The notes beneath the pieces were generated by a model, which saw only the letters and a program-made list of their open reading frames with translations, made no database searches and was not told the DNA's origin. The position numbers and the translations under genes were made by a program. Shown in pieces: positions 1-5,373 of a stretch of 5,373 nt of DNA (the stretch's first letter is position 1; each line of letters opens with the position of its first letter). Source of the stretch: Nitrospirota bacterium (GTDB lineage: Bacteria > Nitrospirota > Nitrospiria > Nitrospirales > UBA8639); the NCBI GenBank assembly GCA_029879555.1, contig JAOUQB010000196.1, positions 1-5,373 on the forward strand. Direction: 5' to 3'.

Positions 1-228
1 AATACGCTTCGAACAAAACCCGAAACCTTTCAGCAAGGCTTACTTCACGATCCTCATGAAAAATGGGTGTTCTTCGAAAAGATTTTCGAAGTATCGGGTC
101 TCTCTCGAAAACACCGAGGTATCATCACCCAATTAGCCCAGACGCCCACCTTCACTTCATCAAAGATAGAATCCCTACGATTCCTAAGAATTTTTACTGA
201 TGCATCTGCCAGAACGATCGGACCATAG
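1..228 (+). CDS. Possible C-terminal tail of an unrecognised protein (partial, left edge)
   Basis: Frame 1 is open from the first base to a TAG at 226-228, giving 75 residues that end in the sequence FTDASARTIGP. I do not recognise the family. The stretch is mixed in character: aromatic and charged around EKWVFFEKIFEV (residues 21-32), then a basic, Ser/Thr-rich part. It shows no membrane segment or catalytic motif. A second frame is also open to base 138, so openness alone is weak evidence, and no start with a ribosome binding site is visible inside the window (a GTG lies at 67). If real, it is the 3' end of a gene transcribed in the same direction as lpxC, with its stop 211 bases before the lpxC start. 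It could equally be non-coding sequence that happens to be open. Confidence 0.3.
   Translation, partial: NTLRTKPETFQQGLLHDPHEKWVFFEKIFEVSGLSRKHRGIITQLAQTPTFTSSKIESLRFLRIFTDASARTIGP
72..91. repeat. Perfect 9-bp inverted repeat, TTCGAA-rich
   Basis: CTTCGAAAA (72-80) and TTTTCGAAG (83-91) are exact reverse complements separated by two bases. Two TTCGAA hexamers fall within it, and another CTTCGAA occurs at 7-13. The spacing is too short for a stable RNA hairpin loop, so a dimeric protein-binding site is more natural than a terminator. It lies inside the possible open frame at 1-228, where it may simply encode the repeated Phe-Glu pairs. Confidence 0.4.
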
Positions 229-343
229 AGTCCAGGCCCTCGCAGATTTTGATACCTCTCAAATCAGGAAAGTGCACCCAACCTTCACAAGATAAAAGGC
301 TACAACTGTGGTATTCCTACAACAGCCATTCCTTCACTTCAGT

Positions 344-360
344 GGTTTTCTTAAAAAACC
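344..360. repeat. Short inverted repeat GGTTTT-5-AAAACC
   Basis: GGTTTT at 344-349 and AAAACC at 355-360 pair across the five bases CTTAA. It overlaps the weak -35 element proposed for lpxC. It is A/T-rich and lacks a following T tract, so a terminator is unlikely. An operator is possible but unsupported beyond its position. Confidence 0.25.
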
Positions 361-375
361 CCTGTGTTTTATCAT
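348..375 (+). promoter_or_regulatory. Weak sigma70-like promoter candidate for lpxC
   Basis: A TATCAT hexamer at 370-375 matches the -10 consensus at five of six positions. Sixteen bases upstream, TTCTTA at 348-353 matches the -35 consensus at only three of six. This would give a leader of roughly 58 bases before the lpxC ATG. The poor -35 element makes this a guess from pattern only. Confidence 0.2.
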
Positions 376-439
376 GCGTACAACAAGTATTACTTTTGCA
401 TTCAACCTTTGAAGCTTAACGTCGTCAATCTTCATTCCA

Positions 440-1387
440 ATGCGCCAGCAACAAACCCTCTCAAGATCAACTTTTTCTTCCGGCATTGGCCTCCATTCTG
501 GGGGACTGGCCTCTATGGCTATCCATCCGGCTCCGCCCAATACGGGAATCATCTTTGTCAAACAGGCCGGGGAGCAAACGCTGGCGTGCCCAGCCACCAT
601 TCAATACCTACGACAAACGGATCACTGTACCACTCTGCAAGCAGACGATTTTCAGGTCCAAACCGTCGAGCACATCTTGTCAGCTTTAGCTGGACTTGAA
701 ATTGATAATGCCTATGTCGAAGTTCAGGGAAATGAAATTCCCGCGGCCGATGGAAGCGCCGCGCCCTTTGTCGAAATCCTCACCGAATGCGGACTCATAG
801 CCCAGGATGAGACTCGCACCTACATCAAGATTGTTCAGCCCATCCATGTGGAGGATGAACATCGATCAATTGAGGTTCGCCCCGCCGCCCTCCCTCGCAT
901 GAGCTATTTTATTGACTTTCCCCACCCGCTCATTCAACAGCAACACTATGAGCATTCCTGTACGCCTCGGGAATTCAGCAGAAATATTGCTGGGGCTCGC
1001 ACCTTTGCGTTCCGACATGAAGTCGAATATCTGTGGTCTCGCGGATTAGGATTGGGAGGCTCACTGCATAATACCGTCGTCTTCTCAGAATCAGCATTAG
1101 TCAACGAAGAACCCTTGCGATTCAGCGACGAATGCGTTCGTCACAAAATCTTGGATCTAATTGGCGATCTCTCGCTCATCGGATTCCCGATCATCGGACA
1201 TTTTCAGGCCAAACGAGCCGGGCACCTGCTCCACACCCAACTGGTTCAAGCTATTCTGGATAACCCAGACAAATGGATCATGCTCAACGCCGAGAATACC
1301 CAAAAATCCGACATTCTCCATCGAGCCACTGCCACATCAAGCTCACGCCCCCTACCAGAACTCGAACCAGCGTTTCTCTCCGTCTAA
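440..1387 (+). CDS. lpxC: UDP-3-O-acyl-N-acetylglucosamine deacetylase
   Basis: LpxC is a cytoplasmic zinc enzyme that removes the acetyl group from UDP-3-O-acyl-GlcNAc, the committed step of lipid A synthesis. At 315 residues it is close to the usual ~305. The N-terminus has the family's GIGLHSG (15-21) and PAPPNTGI (30-37) segments. VEH at 76-78 supplies general base E77 and zinc ligand H78. IPAADGSAAPF spans 100-110, and GLGLGGSLHNTVV (202-214) is the conserved glycine-rich stretch. VRHKILDLIGD (233-243) gives zinc ligands H235 and D239 plus K236, and AGH (260-262) gives the catalytic histidine H262. All residues expected for activity are therefore present. The ATG at 440 is chosen because an in-frame TGA lies just upstream at 410-412 and the conserved N-terminus follows directly. 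No strong ribosome binding site precedes it. The next gene starts 104 bases downstream on the same strand. Identification is very secure. Confidence 0.97.
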   Translation: MRQQQTLSRSTFSSGIGLHSGGLASMAIHPAPPNTGIIFVKQAGEQTLACPATIQYLRQTDHCTTLQADDFQVQTVEHILSALAGLEIDNAYVEVQGNEIPAADGSAAPFVEILTECGLIAQDETRTYIKIVQPIHVEDEHRSIEVRPAALPRMSYFIDFPHPLIQQQHYEHSCTPREFSRNIAGARTFAFRHEVEYLWSRGLGLGGSLHNTVVFSESALVNEEPLRFSDECVRHKILDLIGDLSLIGFPIIGHFQAKRAGHLLHTQLVQAILDNPDKWIMLNAENTQKSDILHRATATSSSRPLPELEPAFLSV

Positions 1388-1491
1388 GCCGTTTCTCCAA
1401 CTCCATCTGTTCCGGTGACGTTCCCAAAATTTGGTGCAGTAGATTTCCCCACAATGGGAACTCTCATGAAGATTGCCACTGACTACCAGCC
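1388..1491 (+). other. Gap between lpxC and the exported-protein gene
   Basis: This 104-base spacer shows no terminator: the only hairpin is a five-base stem (TTCCC 1445-1449 with GGGAA 1456-1460) without a T tract. No good promoter is visible either. Co-transcription of the two flanking genes is therefore possible but not proven. Confidence 0.4.
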
Positions 1492-2064
1492 ATGGTACCG
1501 TCCCCCGTCATGATGAGCCGACGTTCTCCTTCGCATCTTTTCGCCAGCATTGACCTCTATCAATGGACATGGATGAGTGTCTTTACCTTTTTTGTCCTAT
1601 CAGGAACAGCCATCAGCGGAACGCCCATCGAACAAGACCCAAAAGGTTTCTATGGCATCTTGTGGGGCAATCCACTCGCTCATCGGGAAGACCTTAAATC
1701 CATAGATTCTTCCTCTTCTCTACAGGTCTATACCCTCAAACAAGGAAATCCCGATCTTGACGGCATTCCCATGGAGTCCCTCAAACTCTATGGCTTAGAT
1801 GATCAATATGCCCGCGCCCTCTTTCACTATCAAGGCGCCGCCACACACAAATCGTTGTTAGAATATCTGGAAGGGCACTTCGGAAATATCGATCAACCAT
1901 TTGGCAGCATGATGCGAGGCTTGAATCAGCAATTCACCTGGCGTGGTCCGGAAACAGAAATCACGATCACCTACCATGGCTTCCGAGAGCGAGGGTTTCT
2001 CTCAGCGGAAAGTCGGGTCCTAGCGCCAAAATTTCTTCACATCCACGGCGAGCATTCCTTTTAA
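1492..2064 (+). CDS. Small exported protein of unknown function
   Basis: The product has 190 residues and no function I can name. The N-terminus has two arginines (R10, R11) and a hydrophobic stretch from about 25 to 42 (MSVFTFFVLSGTAIS at 28-42). This looks like a signal peptide or a single membrane anchor, so the rest is probably periplasmic. The mature part opens with DPKGFYGILWG (49-59), a pattern I associate with small periplasmic proteins of diderm bacteria (family recollection). It continues as a mixed alpha/beta domain with a helical segment near 118-131, the motif RGLNQQFTWRG (142-152) and the strand-like TEITITYHGF (155-164). No catalytic motif is evident. The start is uncertain: ATG 1492 follows an in-frame TGA at 1480 and has no ribosome binding site, while ATGs at 1510, 1513 and 1573 are alternatives. 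The first three retain the basic N-terminus. From memory, similar proteins occur in Nitrospira-type genomes. Confidence 0.75.
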   Translation: MVPSPVMMSRRSPSHLFASIDLYQWTWMSVFTFFVLSGTAISGTPIEQDPKGFYGILWGNPLAHREDLKSIDSSSSLQVYTLKQGNPDLDGIPMESLKLYGLDDQYARALFHYQGAATHKSLLEYLEGHFGNIDQPFGSMMRGLNQQFTWRGPETEITITYHGFRERGFLSAESRVLAPKFLHIHGEHSF

Positions 2065-2431
2065 TCCTCTCCACTAAAAATTCGACTTTCAACATGAAGA
2101 GATCGATACTTTCCCCTATGGTGAGACTGCCCAATGAGAAAACTGGCAAACGCCAAACATGAAATCTCAACAAAAATCCTGCAATGAAAGCATGGCGAAT
2201 ACGCTCTAAGGTTTCCCTTTATTGACCAGAAACGTTTGCGCCAAGAGCTCACATCCATTCACTATTGGCTGATCCTTCCTCTCCTCCTTGTGGACGGAGG
2301 CTTCTAAGAATCTATTGAAAACAGAATTGCGACGTCATCCATTCACGGCACTTGACTCTCTAACTTCATCCAGCCACCATGTTTTGAATTTCTGTCTAGA
2401 TTTTCCGGCATTCGTTTCTATAAGGAATTCC
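2065..2431. other. 367-base gap without a convincing gene
   Basis: No reading frame here looks coding. A 22-codon ATG frame at 2094-2162 lacks a ribosome binding site, and minus-strand frames have unlikely compositions. The region between 2288 and 2431 is open in frame with the downstream gene from a TTG at 2288, but the translated sequence is low in family-like features and a better start follows at 2432. A five-base stem (CCTCC 2283-2287, GGAGG 2296-2300) has no T tract. TTGACT at 2352-2357 resembles a -35 element, but no adequate -10 sits at the right distance. Confidence 0.5.
2422..2426 (+). promoter_or_regulatory. Ribosome binding site deciding the DUF6445 start
   Basis: AAGGA lies five bases before the ATG at 2432. 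It is the best Shine-Dalgarno match seen before any gene in the window and decides the start against the upstream TTG at 2288, which has none. Confidence 0.7.
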
Positions 2432-3217
2432 ATGCTCAAGACCCTCCGACCAGACTTATTTGCTGTCAATCCGAATCCCACCATTTCGGTTCGGTCAGTC
2501 GGATCAGGACAACATAAGGTGATCATTGCCGATCACTTCTATCTCTACCCTGACGACATCCTTCACGCAGCCCTGGACCTCCCCTATACCGATCGATTTG
2601 AAATTGTGGGGAATTTCCCTGGCGTCCGGGCCAGTCTGAATGTAGACACCCAGCCGCTGATCGAGCAGCTCAGTCAGATGTGGGGAGCCAGGCTCTTGCC
2701 GTTTTTCTCTCCTCAGCCAATCGTGTTTCAAGGAATCAAGATGCAGAATTTCCGCTTAAATGTGGGACAGCGCCAACCGCATATCGATCAAGATGTGACG
2801 GCCATGGTGTATCTCAATCCTGAAGGATTTTGTAAAGGTGGGACCGGACTGTATCGGCATCGGCCAACTGAGCTCGAACGAGTCCCGATTATGCCAGATG
2901 CCACCATCCGGCAATTAGCCGATCAACTGGAATTGAGTGATGAATTTCTCGCCAGCCCGGAAGGGTACGAAAACTTTCAGAATAGTATGATCTTTAACCC
3001 GCTGTTTGCCTGTCGAGACCATCGGTATATTAATGATGGCAACGCCTATTGGGAATTACTCCAGCTTATTGAGATGCGACCCAATCGGCTGATGATCTTC
3101 GATGGCCGATGTTTTCATTCACAATACATTCACCCCGGCGATTACGATCACGCGTTTCGGGTCAACCAAATCCTCTACCTCCGACAAGAATCTCAAGCCT
3201 CGACTCCGACGAGATAA
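2432..3217 (+). CDS. DUF6445-like protein, candidate Fe(II)/2-oxoglutarate-type oxygenase
   Basis: The product has 261 residues and no signal peptide, so it is probably cytoplasmic. Features I associate with DUF6445 are, in order: an N-terminal FAVNPNPTISV (10-20), the strand and turn VIIADHFYLYPDDIL (30-44), NFPGVRA (61-67), HIDQD (117-121), MVYLNP (125-130), GGTGLYRHR (136-144) and NRLMIFDGRCFHS (218-230). H117, D119 and H229 form an HxD...H set and R243 follows 14 residues later. This is the order and spacing of metal and co-substrate ligands in double-stranded beta-helix Fe(II)/2-oxoglutarate oxygenases. The catalytic assignment is my inference, since the family's activity is not established to my knowledge. 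The start is ATG 2432, preceded by AAGGA. A 309-residue version from TTG 2288 would add 48 residues with no family character. The gene converges on the peptide transporter with only 21 bases between stops. In other bacteria I recall this family near TonB-dependent receptors, which fits the neighbourhood. Confidence 0.8.
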   Translation: MLKTLRPDLFAVNPNPTISVRSVGSGQHKVIIADHFYLYPDDILHAALDLPYTDRFEIVGNFPGVRASLNVDTQPLIEQLSQMWGARLLPFFSPQPIVFQGIKMQNFRLNVGQRQPHIDQDVTAMVYLNPEGFCKGGTGLYRHRPTELERVPIMPDATIRQLADQLELSDEFLASPEGYENFQNSMIFNPLFACRDHRYINDGNAYWELLQLIEMRPNRLMIFDGRCFHSQYIHPGDYDHAFRVNQILYLRQESQASTPTR

Positions 3218-3238
3218 TTTCTTATCCCCCTTCACGCC

Positions 3239-4618
3239 TTACGCCTCACGCTCCGAGCCTTGGAGGTAAGTCGTTTCCTGATACCTCCCAACGACCAAAA
3301 GGAATAGGCACGCCACCACAAACATCACGCCCGCAAAAAACCAATAATATTCCGGCCCGGTTAATGCCACCGTGCCATCCGGATTCTGAATCCAAATATT
3401 CACCAAAGCGGTGAATCCATTCCCAACTGAAACGGATAACAAAAAAAGTCCCATCACCAGCGACTTTAGTTTCAGCGGCGCTTGAGTATACGAAAATTCC
3501 AAACACGTTATGGACACCATCACTTCAGCAGCGGTCATCACCACAAATGCCAGCAATTGCCAGGCAATCGGTGGTGTTTGCCCCTGAGCAATCAGTTGCT
3601 CAATATATGCCGAAATCATAAATGCGCCGACTGTCACAAAAAACCCTATCGACATTTTCCGTAATGCAGTTAATTCCATGTATCGTCCCAACAGCGGGTA
3701 AATCCCGTACACGAAAAAGGGAATGAATACCAGAATAAGAATGGGGTTAATTGCCTGAATTTGCGAAGGCAGCCATTCAATCCCCAACCAATGGCGATCC
3801 ATATGTTGAGCTTGGAGCACCCAGGCAGAGGACGTTTGATCAAACAGCGACCAAAAAAAGGCCACAAATACATAAATGCCAGATAGTTTAAGAATGGCAT
3901 GCCATGCACGAGGACTTTGTAATTCCTGCAAGACACCTGAGGAATCAGGCGGAATATGCGTATACTGATGCCGCCCCATCCAGAAAATCATGGTCGCGAC
4001 AAACATGAGGATGCCCGGCACCGCAAAGGCTACACCTGCGCCATAATGCTCAAGCAACGTCGGCGTGAGCATCATCGAACAAAACGCCCCGACATTAATA
4101 GCAAAATAAAACCATGAAAAAGCTTTGGGGAGCAGATGTCGATTCAATGAATTAAATTGGTCGCCAAGATTGGCCGACACACAAGGCTTTATCCCTCCGG
4201 AGCCAATGGCAATTAACGCCAATCCTATGAGTAATCCCACTCGTGTATGATCGAAAGCCAAGGCCACATGCCCACCACAATAGATGAGGGATAACCACAT
4301 GATCGTGCGATATTTTCCCCACCAGGCATCGGCTAAGAAGGCGCCGACAAACGGAAAAAAATAGACTGCTGAGGCAAAAAGATGGAAATATGTTTTGGCC
4401 TCTGCCTCGCCCATAGGATCAAGTTCCCCCTGAGCATTCATCAGCATACTGGTCATAAAGACGACGAGAATGGCGCGCATGCCATAGTAGCTAAAGCGCT
4501 CTGCGCCCTCATTCGCCACCAAATGAAGCACCCCTTTGGGCATGTCAGCAATTCTCAATGATTGGGTACGGAATTCTTGTTGAGGCATCACATGTTTTTG
4601 CTTGATAGAGAAATTCAT
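3239..4618 (-). CDS. POT/PTR2 family proton-coupled peptide transporter
   Basis: This is an inner-membrane major-facilitator transporter of the POT (SLC15) family, which couples di- and tripeptide uptake to proton entry. Of its 459 residues, the motif E37xxE40R41 (followed by FSYYGMR) is the proton/peptide site in helix 1. FLADAWWGKYRTI (94-106), IKPCVSANLGDQF (143-155, with K144) and FYFAINVGAF (170-179, PTR2 signature 2) are diagnostic. Further conserved points are FFWSLFDQTSSAW (254-266), QAINPILI (288-295), E365 and LEFSYTQAP (373-381). About 30 residues separate helices 6 and 7, too few for the extra HA/HB pair of 14-helix bacterial members, so 12 helices are likely. The exact substrate cannot be read from sequence. 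The start at 4618 is preferred because it is the most upstream ATG giving a plausible cytoplasmic N-terminus. Met11 (4588) and Met26 are alternatives, and none has a clear ribosome binding site. It is divergent from a TonB receptor gene. Confidence 0.93.
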   Translation of the reverse strand: MNFSIKQKHVMPQQEFRTQSLRIADMPKGVLHLVANEGAERFSYYGMRAILVVFMTSMLMNAQGELDPMGEAEAKTYFHLFASAVYFFPFVGAFLADAWWGKYRTIMWLSLIYCGGHVALAFDHTRVGLLIGLALIAIGSGGIKPCVSANLGDQFNSLNRHLLPKAFSWFYFAINVGAFCSMMLTPTLLEHYGAGVAFAVPGILMFVATMIFWMGRHQYTHIPPDSSGVLQELQSPRAWHAILKLSGIYVFVAFFWSLFDQTSSAWVLQAQHMDRHWLGIEWLPSQIQAINPILILVFIPFFVYGIYPLLGRYMELTALRKMSIGFFVTVGAFMISAYIEQLIAQGQTPPIAWQLLAFVVMTAAEVMVSITCLEFSYTQAPLKLKSLVMGLFLLSVSVGNGFTALVNIWIQNPDGTVALTGPEYYWFFAGVMFVVACLFLLVVGRYQETTYLQGSEREA

Positions 4619-4716
4619 CAGGGAAGAATGTGAGAATGGCAGGGCATTGACCGCATTCAGTACAATCCCACAGCCGTTTTATCGACCGCAACAACACTCC
4701 TACGATTGAACCCGTC
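4619..4716. promoter_or_regulatory. Divergent intergenic region between transporter and TonB receptor
   Basis: These 98 bases must hold the 5' signals of both divergent genes unless promoters lie inside coding sequence. I find no pair of hexamers with proper spacing: TTGACC (4647-4652) and TACAAT (4661-4666) on the plus strand are only eight bases apart. No strong operator palindrome or ribosome binding site is visible for either gene. GCATT occurs twice, at 4644-4648 and 4653-4657. Confidence 0.4.
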
Positions 4717-5373
4717 ATGTCATTAAACAAGAGGCCCTTCATCCTTTTTGGGGTGTTGCTTTGCTTCCCCTTAGCCATGAACCTCCTTGAGATACTGCAG
4801 GTTCAGGCCGACGAAGCAGATATTTACACGCTCGATCCCCTTATCGTCACAGGATCCGCCCATCCTACTCGACTTTCTCGTTCGACTCAAAGTCATACGG
4901 TCATCGATCATCAAAATTTTTCTCAAGCGCAACCCAATCGCCTCGGCTCCCTTCTTCAACAGGTCCCCGGCATTCATCTGGATGAAATGGGGGGCCGTGG
5001 TGGCATCAGTTCAATCTACTTACGAGGTGCCGACCCTAATTTTACGTTACTTATGCTAGATGGCATTCCTTTAAACGACTCCACGGACCAACGCGGCGGG
5101 TCCGTTGACCTCTCAACGATTCCCATCGACCAGATCACCCGCATTGAAATTGTTCGCGGACCGCTATCCGCCGTGTATGGCTCAGAAGCCATGGCGGGCG
5201 CGATCAATCTCATCACCAAACCGCCGTCTGAAGATGCTGAGATTCGCGTACTCATGGAAGGGGGGCGATTCGATGCACGAAAAGGGGTCATTCAAGGACA
5301 CGGGACACTGGGGCCTCTCTCGGCGAATCTTTCATTTTCCCATTCCCGCAATGAGGAACAGGTTGAGGCCGAT
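4717..5373 (+). CDS. TonB-dependent outer-membrane receptor, N-terminal part (cut by right edge)
   Basis: The 219 residues seen are the start of an outer-membrane ligand-gated channel driven by TonB-ExbB-ExbD, a family usually 600-800 residues long. A signal peptide is visible: K5 and R6, a hydrophobic core at about 8-24, and likely cleavage after A31 (VQA/DEA). A TonB-box-like segment DPLIVTGS (40-47) follows. The plug domain comes next, with LLQQVPGIHLDE (79-90), SIYLRGADPNFTLLMLDGIPL (99-119, conserved RG and LDG), the segment around IEIVRGP (143-149) and SAVYGSEAMAGAINLIT (151-167). After that, alternating strands mark the first barrel segments. The spacing resembles BtuB/CirA-type receptors, but the ligand cannot be deduced without the barrel loops. 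The ATG at 4717 is the only upstream ATG after an in-frame TGA at 4648, and it supplies a proper signal peptide. Met21 (4777) would destroy it. No good ribosome binding site is seen. The frame is intact to the edge. Confidence 0.93.
   Translation, partial: MSLNKRPFILFGVLLCFPLAMNLLEILQVQADEADIYTLDPLIVTGSAHPTRLSRSTQSHTVIDHQNFSQAQPNRLGSLLQQVPGIHLDEMGGRGGISSIYLRGADPNFTLLMLDGIPLNDSTDQRGGSVDLSTIPIDQITRIEIVRGPLSAVYGSEAMAGAINLITKPPSEDAEIRVLMEGGRFDARKGVIQGHGTLGPLSANLSFSHSRNEEQVEAD

Larger units (their letters stand above)
229..439. other. Non-coding leader region upstream of lpxC
   Basis: No frame here has coding character. It holds a weak promoter candidate (348-375), a short inverted repeat (344-360) and an imperfect hairpin (245-265, GATTT pairing with AAATC, one bulge). 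There is no run of T after the hairpin that would make it a terminator. No clear Shine-Dalgarno sequence precedes the lpxC ATG. Confidence 0.5.

Noticed and set aside
245..265. Imperfect hairpin as a terminator for the possible gene at 1-228
   Set aside because: The stem is short, bulged and A/T-rich, and it is followed by mixed sequence, not a run of T.
334..600. Minus-strand open frame of 88 codons overlapping the lpxC start
   Set aside because: It lies opposite the conserved N-terminus of lpxC and its translation shows no family features. It is a shadow of lpxC.
364..699. Plus-strand 111-codon frame overlapping lpxC
   Set aside because: Its translation within lpxC is an out-of-frame version of a certain gene, with no motif or ribosome binding site of its own.
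2094..2162. 22-codon ATG frame in the same gap
   Set aside because: It is very short, with no ribosome binding site, hydrophobic segment or conserved character.
2061..2258. Minus-strand 65-codon frame in the gap after the exported-protein gene
   Set aside because: Its composition (many Cys, Ser, Arg and Phe) and lack of a ribosome binding site or recognisable motif look like chance openness.
2283..2300. CCTCC/GGAGG hairpin as a terminator
   Set aside because: The stem is only five base pairs with an eight-base loop and no following T tract.
4647..4666. TTGACC and TACAAT as a promoter for the TonB receptor
   Set aside because: The hexamers are separated by eight bases, far from the usual 16-18.
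4545..4778. Minus-strand 77-codon frame spanning the divergent region
   Set aside because: It overlaps the starts of two well-supported genes and its translation has no recognisable features.
5016..5291. Minus-strand 91-codon frame opposite the TonB receptor
   Set aside because: It is antisense to the conserved plug domain, and its Ser/Arg/Met-rich translation is typical of a shadow frame.

Overview
The window comes from a Gram-negative (diderm) bacterium. It carries lpxC, which commits the cell to lipid A (LPS) synthesis, and the start of a TonB-dependent outer-membrane receptor. Base composition looks close to balanced, with no strong codon bias. The small exported protein after lpxC resembles, from memory, proteins of Nitrospira-type bacteria, so Nitrospirota is my tentative guess. 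That placement is an inference and was not tested.

Layout. 1-228: an open frame entering from the left edge, possibly the C-terminal tail of an unrecognised gene. 229-439: non-coding leader upstream of lpxC. 440-1387 (+): lpxC, complete, with all catalytic residues present. 1492-2064 (+): small exported protein of unknown function. 2065-2431: 367-base gap with no convincing gene. 2432-3217 (+): DUF6445-like protein with an HxD...H...R pattern suggesting an Fe(II)/2-oxoglutarate-type oxygenase fold. Its start is moved downstream to an ATG with a good ribosome binding site. 3239-4618 (-): POT/PTR2 (SLC15-type) proton-coupled peptide transporter, ending 21 bases from the previous gene's stop. 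4717-5373 (+): N-terminal part (signal peptide, TonB box, plug domain) of a TonB-dependent receptor, divergent from the transporter and cut by the right edge.

How the genes may work together. The left half is envelope housekeeping: lpxC and a probable periplasmic protein. The right half looks like an uptake locus. An outer-membrane TonB receptor and an inner-membrane peptide transporter are transcribed from one 98-base divergent region, and a DUF6445 protein converges on the transporter. A route for an oligopeptide or peptide-like ligand across both membranes is a reasonable hypothesis, but no residue here identifies the substrate. The most distinctive observation is that the transporter has motifs and a compact helix arrangement closer to animal PepT1/PepT2 than to the classic bacterial DtpA/PepT-So type. 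I saw no mobile elements, CRISPR arrays, tRNA or rRNA genes, or clear intrinsic terminators.
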